Shown: in pieces, positions 8,027 through 16,299 of the stretch
Layout of the letters: each line of letters starts with the position of its first letter
Numbering within the stretch: the first letter of the stretch is position 1
NCBI GenBank assembly: GCA_020845855.1
Contig: JADLEZ010000634.1
Coordinates: forward strand, 1 to 43,469
Length of the DNA stretch: 43,469 nucleotides
Reading direction: 5' to 3'
Source of the DNA: Burkholderiales bacterium
GTDB taxonomy: Bacteria; Pseudomonadota; Gammaproteobacteria; Burkholderiales; Casimicrobiaceae
Position numbers and translations under genes: made by a program
Notes under the pieces: generated by a model
Seen by the model: the letters and a program-made list of their open reading frames with translations, nothing else
Databases searched by the model: none
What the model was told of the DNA's origin: nothing

Positions 8027-8940
8027 CAGGACCGGCGCTGTGCAACGAGACACTGCTCATCGCGAAGGTTCAGCGCCGTCGCGAGCGGACGCAAGCGCCA
8101 GTGACAAAGCAGGTCATCGGCGACGGCCCTGATGCCACCAGCGTGGTCCGAATCCTTCTCCGCCCGCAACACCACACCCTCGCATTGCGCGTGAGCGACC
8201 GCAAATCCTTCCTGAGTCAGCAGTGCTCGCAGCGAGGCGGTCGAGAACAGGTGCAGGTGGAACGGAGGTGCGATATGGCGCCAGGCTCTACCCGCGAGTC
8301 GTGCGCCCAACGACGACGAGTTGACGGTATTGAGCGCGAGCCATCCGCCGGGCCGCAGCCACTGGCGAGCCTGCGCGAGCACGGCACGCGGGTTCGGCAG
8401 GTGTTCGATACAGTCCCACAACGTAACAAGATCGAAGCTACTGTCTTCGAATTTCGGCAACGCGCCGCACTCGATCGTCACGCCCAGCATATCGCGACCG
8501 TAGCGAGCCGCCCACTGCGAGCGGTCGTAGCCGACCGCGCGCCACCCGCGATCCTGCGCCGCGCGAACGAAAAGGCCCACGGCGCAGCCGAAGTCCAGCA
8601 CACGACCCGGTGGCGACACAAAGCGCTCGAGCTCGGACAGTCGCTGATCGAACCCACGGATTCGCAACTGCGCGTTCTGCAGGTAGTCCTCGTAACCCAC
8701 GGCGCCGCGGCTGGCGTCGCCGGTGTCGGTTGCCCTGTAGTAGCCCTCCTCGTATGCCTCCTCGAGGACATGGTCGGGCACCGGCGGTGCGACGTAAACG
8801 TGCGCGCACGAACGGCAGCGTTGCAGCCCAAAGTCGTCCACGGCACCCCACGATCGAGGGCGCGCCGCCGCGCATATCGGGCATGCCTGTGGATCGGGCC
8901 CTGCGGCATTGCTGCGCACAAATGCGGACACAGCCTTCAC
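8026..8940 (-). CDS. Class I SAM methyltransferase with N-terminal zinc-ribbon
   Basis: This 304-residue protein begins with a zinc-ribbon-like pair of CxxC motifs (C20, C23 and C42, C45). A Rossmann-type SAM-binding domain follows: motif I RVLDFGCAVGLFVRAA at about 113-128, then DLVTLWDCIEHLPNP and a post-motif LRPGGWLALNTVNSSSLGAR. This arrangement is common in sugar or polysaccharide methyltransferases of the Methyltransf_23 type. It probably methylates a sugar hydroxyl or capping residue in the cytoplasm. The start is GTG 8940, overlapping the Wzx flippase stop by 4 nt (GTGA). The acceptor cannot be inferred. Confidence 0.85.
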   Translation of the reverse strand: MKAVSAFVRSNAAGPDPQACPICAAARPRSWGAVDDFGLQRCRSCAHVYVAPPVPDHVLEEAYEEGYYRATDTGDASRGAVGYEDYLQNAQLRIRGFDQRLSELERFVSPPGRVLDFGCAVGLFVRAAQDRGWRAVGYDRSQWAARYGRDMLGVTIECGALPKFEDSSFDLVTLWDCIEHLPNPRAVLAQARQWLRPGGWLALNTVNSSSLGARLAGRAWRHIAPPFHLHLFSTASLRALLTQEGFAVAHAQCEGVVLRAEKDSDHAGGIRAVADDLLCHWRLRPLATALNLRDEQCLVAQRRS

Positions 8941-10409
8941 GCGCCTGCTCGTCCGGCGGCGGACTTGACCAGAGCGAATATTTCCATGAGTTGGCGGCGG
9001 TTGAGAAGCAACGATAGGGCGACGTAAGCGACGACGCCGGATGTTACGGCGATGGCAAGCCGAATCGACGTCGGCACATCCGGAATCATGGATTTGGTCA
9101 GCGTTACCGCTCCGACCATCACGAGCGTACTGAGCAGCGGCCGATAGACCACCTCGTGCAGCTCGCGCAGGCTAATGTACACCAGGCCAAACGCCGTACC
9201 TGCCGAATAGTAGAAAAGCAGCAGGCTCGCCGCGGCGTAGCCGATGGCGACGCCGAGTATGCCCCACGGCAGCCCGGCGGCCATCCCTCCGATCAGCAGA
9301 GGCGCGGCAACGACGGTCACCCGGAGCGCGATCGCCGGACGCCCGGTCGCGAGATAGATGACGCCTACCGTCGTGCCCACGCTCTGCAGCATGCCAACCC
9401 ACGACAACACCCTAAGCACCGGGGTCATTCCGATCCATCCGGGCCCGAATACGACCGTCACGAAATCGTCGGCGACGGCAAACAGACCGCCCATCATGGG
9501 AAACGCGACCACTGCAATCGCACCCACGGCGCGCAGGTATGCCGAGCGGAAGCGCGGCAGATCTCCACGGATCTGCACCAGCGTCGGAAACAGCACCCGT
9601 ACGATCACCGAGCTGACCTGCTGCAGCGGATAGAGCATGAGCTGGATTGCCATCGAGTACAGACCCAGCGCCGAGGCGCCGAGGAACCGGCCCACGAGCA
9701 GACTGTCGACGTTCCGGTTGGCGTAGCCGACGAGATTGGTCCCGAGAAGCGCGAAGCTGAATCGGGCGAGCGGCTCGACGAGTGGCCACGAGAACTCGAA
9801 GCGCGGTCGCCACGAGAGCGCCGCCATGCTGATGAGCAGGGCGACCGTGGACCCGACCAGCGGCTGCGCCACCAACGCCCACACGCCGGCACCCAACCAC
9901 GCGAACGCGATTGCGACGATCGCTCCGGCAAGACTTCCCAGCACCTGGGCCCTGGCAAGATCGCCAAAGCGCATGTCCCGGAACAACAGCGCTTGAGGCA
10001 CCACTTGCAGGCCGGCGAGCATGAGGTTGAGCGCGAGCACTGCGACCACCGAGGTGAGATCCGGCCTACGGTAGAAATCGGCAATCAGCGGCGAGGCTCC
10101 AAGCAGGACAAGCGCGAGCACCGATGCCACGGCTACGTTGAGCCAGAAGCACGACGAGAGCACGATCCGATCCTCCGAACGTGCGTGCACGATTGCCGAC
10201 CCGATGCCGAAGTCCGCGAACAACTGGCCGATGCCGACGAAGAACATGGCCATGCCGAGCAGCCCGAAGTCGTTGGGCGCGAGCAGCCGCGCGAGCACGA
10301 TCGAGCCGACGATCTGCACCACCTGGCGCAAGATCTGTCCGGCACCGGTCCACAAGACACCGCGAGTGGCACGAATACCGAGGTCACCGCTGGGTCGGGA
10401 CTCGCTCAT
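8937..10409 (-). CDS. Wzx-type polysaccharide flippase (MOP superfamily)
   Basis: The 490-residue product is strongly hydrophobic, with roughly a dozen membrane segments. It starts RATRGVLWTGAGQILRQVVQIVGSIVLARLLAPNDFGLLGMAMFFVGIGQLFADFGIGSAIVHA, the typical N-terminus of WzxC/Polysacc_synt_3 transporters in the MOP superfamily. Its role would be to flip undecaprenyl-linked repeat units across the inner membrane. The start ATG 10409 overlaps the stop of a 39-codon ORF as ATGA (10406-10409). A longer frame upstream exists to 10562 but lacks family-like sequence. It is the only flippase in the window, so it is presumably dedicated to the product of this locus. Confidence 0.92.
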   Translation of the reverse strand: MSESRPSGDLGIRATRGVLWTGAGQILRQVVQIVGSIVLARLLAPNDFGLLGMAMFFVGIGQLFADFGIGSAIVHARSEDRIVLSSCFWLNVAVASVLALVLLGASPLIADFYRRPDLTSVVAVLALNLMLAGLQVVPQALLFRDMRFGDLARAQVLGSLAGAIVAIAFAWLGAGVWALVAQPLVGSTVALLISMAALSWRPRFEFSWPLVEPLARFSFALLGTNLVGYANRNVDSLLVGRFLGASALGLYSMAIQLMLYPLQQVSSVIVRVLFPTLVQIRGDLPRFRSAYLRAVGAIAVVAFPMMGGLFAVADDFVTVVFGPGWIGMTPVLRVLSWVGMLQSVGTTVGVIYLATGRPAIALRVTVVAAPLLIGGMAAGLPWGILGVAIGYAAASLLLFYYSAGTAFGLVYISLRELHEVVYRPLLSTLVMVGAVTLTKSMIPDVPTSIRLAIAVTSGVVAYVALSLLLNRRQLMEIFALVKSAAGRAGA

Positions 10410-10525
10410 TCGGCCGTCCGCGAGAAGGCGCACCGGGCTGGCTCGCGCGTGTCCCGCGAATCCGCGGACACCGGGCCGTGCGCGCTGCACAGCGCGAGCG
10501 CGACCACGGCGAACCCCCGCATCAT
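10406..10525 (-). CDS. Tiny ORF with signal-peptide-like N-terminus, coupled on both sides
   Basis: This 39-codon frame starts at ATG 10525 within an ATGA overlap with the TPR gene stop (10522-10525). It ends with a TGA that makes another ATGA overlap with the flippase start (10406-10409). It therefore fills the otherwise unexplained 112-bp gap exactly and would keep translational coupling across it. The peptide starts MMRGFAVVALALCSAHGPVSA, a short positively charged then hydrophobic stretch ending in V-S-A, like a Sec signal peptide. The rest would be an 18-residue tail DSRDTREPARCAFSRTAE with one cysteine. I recognise no family. An alternative is that it is only a leader that maintains ribosome flow into wzx, or a chance frame. 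Confidence 0.5.
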   Translation of the reverse strand: MMRGFAVVALALCSAHGPVSADSRDTREPARCAFSRTAE

Positions 10526-11223
10526 GGCTTCGACGCCGGCAACCCAGTGCTCTGCTGAACATCGACTCCCGGTGCCACCGGCCGCCACTTGCCCGCGCGC
10601 TGCAGGCGGTCCTGCAATCCCTTCAGGGGATAGCCGAGGGCGTACGCCCTGTGCGCGGCCTCCAGCGCGTGCTCGTAGTCGCCGATGTCGAGATAGACGA
10701 TACCGAGGTTGTACTGGAAGTTCGCGTTGTTCGGCGGCCCGTTGCGGCGTGCGAGCTCGAGCTGCGTTGCCGCCTCGGACGCGCCCTGGCGCTTGTCCAG
10801 CCAGATCGCGTAGATCAGGTTCACCACGCCGTCGTCGGGCACGAACGCAATGGCGCGCTGGAACCAGCAGTCGACCGTATCCTTGTTTCCGCGCGGCGTG
10901 TCGGTGTGCTCGCGAAGCCCGAGCTTCACCATCGAGTTGAGCGCGCGGTGATGATTCGGAAAGTAACGCAGGACGAACTCCAGGTCCTCGCCGATGTTGA
11001 CGGTGCTCAAGCCCTTGCGCAGGAGCTCGACGTCACGGTTGTAGTGGAACTTCTCGACCCGAAACAGCACGTCCGCAGGTGGCGTCCGATAGTCGTGCGG
11101 GCCGGTTTCCAAGCCGCGGATCGGCACGCACTGCTGCGCAAGCGCTGGTACGACTGGAAGCGCGGTCGCACCCGCGAGGACGAGGGTCGCAATCGCTGCC
11201 TTGAAGGATCGAGTTCTTGCCAT
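10522..11223 (-). CDS. Secreted/periplasmic TPR-repeat protein
   Basis: The 233-residue product has a cleavable signal peptide (FKAAIATLVLAGATALPVVPALAQ, cut near residue 30). Helical TPR-like repeats follow, clearest at NANFQYNLGIVYLDIGDYEHALEAAHRAYALGYPLKGLQDRLQ in the last third. The middle has VDCWFQRAIAFVPDDGVVNLIYAIWLDKRQGASEAATQLELARR, another pair of repeats. The start ATG 11223 has GAGGAG about 7 nt upstream, better than the upstream in-frame extension to 11325. It lies 28 nt beyond the heparinase-like gene. TPR proteins in export loci often organise synthesis or secretion complexes in the periplasm; a specific partner cannot be named from sequence. Confidence 0.82.
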   Translation of the reverse strand: MARTRSFKAAIATLVLAGATALPVVPALAQQCVPIRGLETGPHDYRTPPADVLFRVEKFHYNRDVELLRKGLSTVNIGEDLEFVLRYFPNHHRALNSMVKLGLREHTDTPRGNKDTVDCWFQRAIAFVPDDGVVNLIYAIWLDKRQGASEAATQLELARRNGPPNNANFQYNLGIVYLDIGDYEHALEAAHRAYALGYPLKGLQDRLQRAGKWRPVAPGVDVQQSTGLPASKP

Positions 11224-11251
11224 GCATTGCTCCTCGCGGGGTTCGCCGGGC

Positions 11252-13477
11252 TCAGACGAGATAGACGAGGCCAAGCCAGGCACCCAGGGCCAGCCAGGCC
11301 GTGATCGACACCAGCCGCAGCACACCGGCTAAGCGCCGCGACTTGCGGCGTATCCACGCGAATCCGCCTTCTTGCACCACGGCAGCGCCGACGAGGACAA
11401 GTGTTGCGCGCTTGCGGTAATACAGCAGATCGCGGGACGTCGGATAGGCCGCCACGGCGCGTTCATAGGCGACAGCAAGCCGCTCGCGTTCCGTGGACGG
11501 ATCGGGCACCGGCGTCAGCACGACAGGGGTACCGCGTCCGATCGTGAGGCGTTCGCCCTCGCGCACGACATCGACGTCGCCGAGCGCGACCGACCAACGT
11601 TCGGGCGACGATATCTGCGCCCGGGGGACGCCGTGCGAAGCGGCGCCACGCGCGCCGAGTGCGAGGCTCGTCACGATCCATCCGTTTCCGCTCTGCTCGA
11701 CGGCGATGGCCGAGCCGGGAACGACACGCCCGTCGACCACGAGCCATCCGGCGAACGGATCGCGACTAGCGCTGTAAATCGTTGCAGCCGCCGGGGGATC
11801 GCTCGCGATGGCCAGGGCAAGCCGCGTGTCGTCGCCCGCGGCGTAGGTGGCGCCCTCGGAGCGCCAGCGCAGGCCGGGACCCGCATTCCAGATGCGGCGC
11901 GTCGCGCGATCGCCTGGAGTCCGGGAGATATCGAGCACGATCCAGCGCCCGCCCGCCACACCGACGATCTCGCGGCGCACCACGGCGCCGTCGGGGCCGC
12001 GGCGCTCGAGGTCGAGGAAGAATTTATCCTCGCCCGCTGCCCATGACAGGGCGCGCGTGTCGCGCGCGGCGTCCACGCGCTCGCCTACGACGTGAGGTGC
12101 ATTGCTGCCCCCCCACGACACGGCTCGCTTGTTGGCCGCGTCGTCGTATGGCCAATAGCCGACGCTGGACAGCCATTCGCGGCCACCGGCCCAGATTACG
12201 AGGCTCATCTCGTCGGCATGCTTGTGGCCGTGACCTCGGAAGTACGACCACACGACGCTGGTCTGCGCGAGCCGATCGGACTGCGGCCATCCTTCGAGCC
12301 CGGTCCAGAACGTCGCGTACCCGGACACGGGCAACAACTGCGCCGGCGCTTCCGGCCTCTGCACCGGCAGCGTGACGAGTGGCGCAGTCGCGCCTTGCGC
12401 AGCCAGCCCGCGGGCAGGCTCGGCGCGCGTTGCCGTGTCACCGAACGACGGCAGGGTTCCGTCCGGGCGTCGCCACGATGCGAGGACATCTACGCTCGCG
12501 ACGTAGCGCGCGCCCAATGCCGGCGGCGCCGGCTCGCCGGCGAGTTGAGCCAGCCGCAACGCGATGGCAATCAACGTCACGCCGAACTGGTGATACCCCG
12601 CCGAGTGCTCGAGGATCACGCCTTCCGGGCTCGCGTAGTAGCCGAACTGCGTACGCAGGCGGTGCATCGCGACTCGCTTCCAATCGTCGCTGCCGGGAAG
12701 GCGCGGGAAAGCTATCGCGGCCTGCAGCAGCGCGAGGTTCTGCATGACGCCGTGGTTGGTCGCTGCGATGAACAACGCGGGCTTGGCAAGCTGCGCCGCC
12801 CCGCGCGCCACGAGCGCGACAGTCGCGTCCTCCGCCACGCGATCCTGCGCGGGAAGCGCGCGAAGGACGCGCCAGAACCCGGTCAGCACGTTGATGCGCG
12901 ACGCGATCGCGTGATCGTTCCAGAGCAGCCCGCGCGGCAGCCAGGAGCCGCGTTCGACACCGGCAAATTCGACGACGTACGCCCGCGCCGCGTCGAAGTA
13001 GCGGCGCTCGCCGGTCAATCGATACGCCCGAAGGAGGATGCCGACGGGAACGAAGCCCGCCACGAACAGCGAGGCCGTGGCGGAAGGGACGTCGAGCGCC
13101 TCCGGCCGAAACCCCGGTCCGACGCGGACCGGCGGCAGCGCCGCGGGCTCGTACCAACCTTCCACGATTCGATTGGCGGCACGCAGCGTCTCGGCATCGG
13201 AGACAGTGGGCACGCCCGCAAGCGACTGCCCGGAGACCTCGTCGAGTATCCCATCGGCCGGCGCACTCCTCATTGCGGCGACAGCGTCGCTCGCGACGTT
13301 CGGCGTCGGCACGTAATAGCGTGCAACCGGCGGCAACCACACGACAGCCAGGACGATGCACAGGACACCCCCCGCGATGAGCGTGCCCCAAGCGCCGCCA
13401 ATGCGGGCCAGCTTTCCCGCGCGGTCTGGCGCGGCCGGTTGGGCCTCACGCGGTTCCGACTGACTGTCGCGCGCCAC
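11252..13477 (-). CDS. Heparinase II/III-family polysaccharide lyase, membrane-anchored
   Basis: This 741-residue protein has an N-terminal membrane segment (about 30-50, GTLIAGGVLCIVLAVVWLPP). An alpha/alpha-toroid region follows, with NHGVMQNLALLQAAIAFP and EHSAGYHQFGVTLIAIALR (candidate His/Tyr catalytic residues). A beta-sandwich then contains RGHGHKHADEMSLVIWAGGREWLSS, the hallmark of heparinase II/III-like enzymes. The C-terminus carries further hydrophobic stretches (LVLVGAAVV and ITAWLALGAWLGLVYLV), so it is likely tethered to the inner membrane with the catalytic part in the periplasm. The role would be cleavage of uronate-containing polysaccharide, either trimming the product or clearing chains stalled in the periplasm. 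This fits the AlgD-like dehydrogenase in the same locus (inference). The start is GTG 13477, 6 nt after the methyltransferase stop. Confidence 0.88.
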   Translation of the reverse strand: MARDSQSEPREAQPAAPDRAGKLARIGGAWGTLIAGGVLCIVLAVVWLPPVARYYVPTPNVASDAVAAMRSAPADGILDEVSGQSLAGVPTVSDAETLRAANRIVEGWYEPAALPPVRVGPGFRPEALDVPSATASLFVAGFVPVGILLRAYRLTGERRYFDAARAYVVEFAGVERGSWLPRGLLWNDHAIASRINVLTGFWRVLRALPAQDRVAEDATVALVARGAAQLAKPALFIAATNHGVMQNLALLQAAIAFPRLPGSDDWKRVAMHRLRTQFGYYASPEGVILEHSAGYHQFGVTLIAIALRLAQLAGEPAPPALGARYVASVDVLASWRRPDGTLPSFGDTATRAEPARGLAAQGATAPLVTLPVQRPEAPAQLLPVSGYATFWTGLEGWPQSDRLAQTSVVWSYFRGHGHKHADEMSLVIWAGGREWLSSVGYWPYDDAANKRAVSWGGSNAPHVVGERVDAARDTRALSWAAGEDKFFLDLERRGPDGAVVRREIVGVAGGRWIVLDISRTPGDRATRRIWNAGPGLRWRSEGATYAAGDDTRLALAIASDPPAAATIYSASRDPFAGWLVVDGRVVPGSAIAVEQSGNGWIVTSLALGARGAASHGVPRAQISSPERWSVALGDVDVVREGERLTIGRGTPVVLTPVPDPSTERERLAVAYERAVAAYPTSRDLLYYRKRATLVLVGAAVVQEGGFAWIRRKSRRLAGVLRLVSITAWLALGAWLGLVYLV

Positions 13478-13483
13478 GTGAAA

Positions 13484-14194
13484 TCACGCTGCCTTGCGCA
13501 GGGTGACGAGCAGCCAGCCGCGCAGGAACGCGAGTGCATCGAACCGCGATATCAGCTTTTCGTAGCACACGCCGACGAAGAACAGCGCACCGTTGAAGAG
13601 AAGATAGTTGGGATACTGGCTCACGTAGCGAAACGATTCAACCGTCATGCCGTGAGCCGCCGCGAGGCGCGTGATCGCGCGCCGCGTGTTGGTGCGGTAG
13701 GCGGTCGGAAACGTGTCGGTCTCATCACGGCCTTCCACACGGGCTACGATGCGGCCATGGAAGCGATTGGGGATCGATCGGGCAACGAGCGTACCGTAGT
13801 CCCACATGTTGGCGGTCAGGAACACGACGTGCCCGCCCGGCCGCAGCACGCGGCCGAGCTCGGCATACACCCGATCGGGCTCGACGAGGTGCTCGAATAC
13901 ACTGCGCGACATCACGACATCCACGCTCCCGCCGGCGACCGGCATGCGCGCGAGGTCCGCCTTGTACGTACGGATGCCAACCGGAACGTCGGTGAACTCG
14001 ACGAGATCGACGCCGATAAGCGTGCGCGCGCGGTCGAGGTACTTGCGCAGAACCGGCACCGTGCGCCCGCATCCCGCGTCGAGCAGCACCGAGTCTTCCC
14101 GCACCAGCGCATCCACGGTGCGCTCGAACAAGCGGTACGGATGGACGGCATCGGCATAGTAACGTTGGAGGAGGCTTTCGGCCAGCGGCGACAT
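13484..14194 (-). CDS. Class I SAM-dependent methyltransferase
   Basis: The 236-residue product has SAM motif I (VLLDAGCGRTVPVLRKYLDRARTLIGVDLVEF), an SVDVVMSRSVFEHLVEPDRVYAELGRVLRPGGHVVFLTANMW stretch covering motifs II-III, and a C-terminal hydrophobic segment (NYLLFNGALFFVGVCYEKLI) that may touch the membrane. It belongs with Methyltransf_11/25-type enzymes. I chose ATG 14194 because AAGGAG sits 8 nt upstream. The longer in-frame ATG 14224 (10 more residues) has no visible ribosome site but lies 6 nt from the preceding stop. It is the second of three methyltransferases in the locus; its acceptor is unknown. Confidence 0.83.
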   Translation of the reverse strand: MSPLAESLLQRYYADAVHPYRLFERTVDALVREDSVLLDAGCGRTVPVLRKYLDRARTLIGVDLVEFTDVPVGIRTYKADLARMPVAGGSVDVVMSRSVFEHLVEPDRVYAELGRVLRPGGHVVFLTANMWDYGTLVARSIPNRFHGRIVARVEGRDETDTFPTAYRTNTRRAITRLAAAHGMTVESFRYVSQYPNYLLFNGALFFVGVCYEKLISRFDALAFLRGWLLVTLRKAA

Positions 14195-14230
14195 GCGCCC
14201 GTCTCCTTGCGAGATGTCGGCCATTCGGCA

Positions 14231-15193
14231 TCACGCCAGCTCGGCGTGCCTCCGGCGATAGTTCTGCGCAAGGCGCAGTCCGAAGCGCAGCGACGACGCG
14301 TCCCACGGCGTGAAGCGCGGGATCTGGTAGCGGTCCGACTCCGGCCCTGCCGAGCCGCGCGCGGTGGATACCGCCCCCGCGTAGCCCGCGCCGCGCACCA
14401 TGTCCACGTGCGCGCGCGCGTAGTCGGCGCGCGGCTTGCCGTTCGGGTACGCGAAAAGACGCGGCGGGCGACCGATGATACCGTCTATGCGCTCGCGATC
14501 CCCCCGGATCTCCCGCAGCGCCTCCTCCGGCGCCAGGACGGCGAGGATGGGATGTGTCAGCGTGTGCCCTCCGATGTCCATGCCCTCGTCCGCCAGCGCG
14601 CGCACCTGCGCGCTTTCCAGCATCAGGCGCGGGCATGGCGGGTTGCCTGCAGCGGCGCGCACCCGCGCGACCGCGTCCGCCCGCTTCGAAGGCGGCAGGT
14701 ACTTGATGCGCTGGAGTATCGAATCGATCGCCGCGCGCCGCGCGTGGGAAGGACCGAGCGCCACCGTGCCGGCTTCCAGCCAGCCCAGGTCGAGTTCGTG
14801 CCGGTCGCTCGCGCGCACCGCTTCGATAACTTGGTCGTTCCACATCGTGCCACCGTCGAGGAAGCCGCTTGCGATGAAGAACGTGGCGACCGCGCCATGC
14901 CGCTTGAGGATCGGGCATGCGACCGTGTAATTGTCGGCGTAGCCGTCGTCGAACGTGATGCTCACTGCGCGCGGCGGCAGATCATCGTTCGCAATCCGTT
15001 CGATCGCCCCTTCCAGCGGCAATACGTTGAAGTCGGCGGCAAGCATACGGACCAAGGCATCGAAACGCTCGGCGTGCATTTCACCCGGGAACAGCGGGTC
15101 GGGCTCGGGCGTCACGCGATGGAAGATGAGCACGGACAGGCGGCGCTCGCGCCCCTGCACGAGTGTTGCCAGCATGCGCGGAAAAGCGGGCAC
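14231..15193 (-). CDS. Polysaccharide deacetylase (NodB domain)
   Basis: This 320-residue protein has the NodB metal-binding motif SITFDDGYADNYT (D82-D83), followed by HGAVATFFIASGFLDGG, the histidine motif GGHTLTHP and the late motif LFAYPNGKPRADY. It would remove N- or O-acetyl groups from the growing or lipid-linked polysaccharide. The start is GTG 15193, 2 nt after the preceding stop, with a run of seven G about 6 nt upstream acting as ribosome site. ATG 15175 is an alternative six codons downstream. It forms a tandem pair with the deacetylase just upstream (15196-16299), but the two are only distantly alike. Confidence 0.87.
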   Translation of the reverse strand: MPAFPRMLATLVQGRERRLSVLIFHRVTPEPDPLFPGEMHAERFDALVRMLAADFNVLPLEGAIERIANDDLPPRAVSITFDDGYADNYTVACPILKRHGAVATFFIASGFLDGGTMWNDQVIEAVRASDRHELDLGWLEAGTVALGPSHARRAAIDSILQRIKYLPPSKRADAVARVRAAAGNPPCPRLMLESAQVRALADEGMDIGGHTLTHPILAVLAPEEALREIRGDRERIDGIIGRPPRLFAYPNGKPRADYARAHVDMVRGAGYAGAVSTARGSAGPESDRYQIPRFTPWDASSLRFGLRLAQNYRRRHAELA

Positions 15194-15195
15194 GA

Positions 15196-16299
15196 TTACC
15201 CCCCCGCAAGGGCTGCACGACAATCGCGCAGCAGCTGCTTGAAGCCGGAGATCTCCGCCTCGAATTCGACGTCGGGAATGTCGTCCGCGTCCAGGAACCG
15301 GCGCAACGCAAGCAACGGAACGCGACGATCGTTCAGGCCCGGCATGCAGGTCGTCGAGGTAACAACGCCCTTGGCTTCGAGCTGGGAGAACGCGCTCTCC
15401 CGCCACTCCCCGCTCGGGTAGCACAAGTGGCGCGCGTCCGCGACGCCGATGCTCCGCAGGGCCGCCCGGTTGTCGTCGATCTCGCGCGCGAGCTGGTCGG
15501 GTAGCTCGGGAAAGCGATGCCGGTGCGTATGCAGTTCGAGAGCGATGGCCTGACTACGCAGCTCACGCGCCATCTCCACGCTGACGAGACTGAACCTGCG
15601 GTCGCCGTTCACGGCATCGAGCGACACGCCGACGCAGCGCGCGATGTGCTCGAGCAGCGCATACCGGCCGGACGCGTCGAGCGTGCGCTCGGCGAGCGCA
15701 ACGATGCGGTCCACCGCCTCGCGCCCGGCGGCGTCCCGCAGCGGGATCACCCCGTCGACGTCGACGCCGAACGGCGCGAGATTGAGCCGCGCTTGCGCCA
15801 ATCCCGACTTCCAGAGCACGTACTCCAGAGCGAGTCCGAAAACCGGTTGCGGCTTGCCGACGTAACACGTGGTCAGGTAGAGCGTGGCAGGCATACCGCG
15901 TGCGCGCAGGGCTGGGGCCGCAAACCGGTGGACACTCGAGAATCCGTCGTCGATCGTGATGACGACGTCGCGCAAGGCGCAGCGGCCGTCGCGCAGCCTG
16001 CGCGTCGCCTCGTCGAGCGAAATGACGCGGTAGCCCTTGCGGGTCAGGAGGTCCAGCCTGGCAGCGAAGCGCTGTGGATGCATGTACAGCTGCGGCCGGA
16101 ATCGCTGCTCATCCTCGTACGCGAACGCGTGATAAGCGAGAATGCACTGCCGCTTGCGGTACAGCAGGCGGCACAGCGCGAAGAGCCCGAGCGCGCGCGC
16201 CGCAGCGAAGGTATACGCGCGAAGCGGCGAGCGGCCGCGCAGGGGCGTTGGCGGCGAGGCCGCATCGGCGTCGATCGTGGCCGTTGTCGCCCGGCTCAT
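15196..16299 (-). CDS. Polysaccharide deacetylase (NodB domain)
   Basis: The 367-residue product has a short cytoplasm-like N-terminus, a hydrophobic stretch (TFAAARALGLFALCRLLY), CILAYHAFAYEDEQRFRPQLYMHPQRFAARLDLLTRKGYRVISLDEATRRL, and the NodB motif VVITIDDGFSSVHRFA. It also has a histidine cluster ELHTHRHRFPELP and CYPSGEWRESAFSQLEAKG. These are the landmarks of family 4 carbohydrate esterases. ATG 16299 overlaps the upstream glycosyltransferase stop as ATGA; a longer in-frame start at 16473 is rejected because that stretch would lie inside the glycosyltransferase. It lies directly before another deacetylase gene, so the two may act on different sugars of one repeat unit (inference). Confidence 0.87.
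   Translation of the reverse strand: MSRATTATIDADAASPPTPLRGRSPLRAYTFAAARALGLFALCRLLYRKRQCILAYHAFAYEDEQRFRPQLYMHPQRFAARLDLLTRKGYRVISLDEATRRLRDGRCALRDVVITIDDGFSSVHRFAAPALRARGMPATLYLTTCYVGKPQPVFGLALEYVLWKSGLAQARLNLAPFGVDVDGVIPLRDAAGREAVDRIVALAERTLDASGRYALLEHIARCVGVSLDAVNGDRRFSLVSVEMARELRSQAIALELHTHRHRFPELPDQLAREIDDNRAALRSIGVADARHLCYPSGEWRESAFSQLEAKGVVTSTTCMPGLNDRRVPLLALRRFLDADDIPDVEFEAEISGFKQLLRDCRAALAGG

Noticed and set aside
12092-15421. Very long plus-strand open frame (1109 codons) opposite the heparinase, methyltransferase and deacetylase genes
   Set aside because: It is antisense to three clear genes on the minus strand. Its translation is Arg/Ala/His-rich with no recognisable domain, typical of the mirror frame of GC-rich coding DNA. 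The same holds for long plus-strand frames at 9156-10940, 17537-19417, 28967-30796 and 32763-34016.
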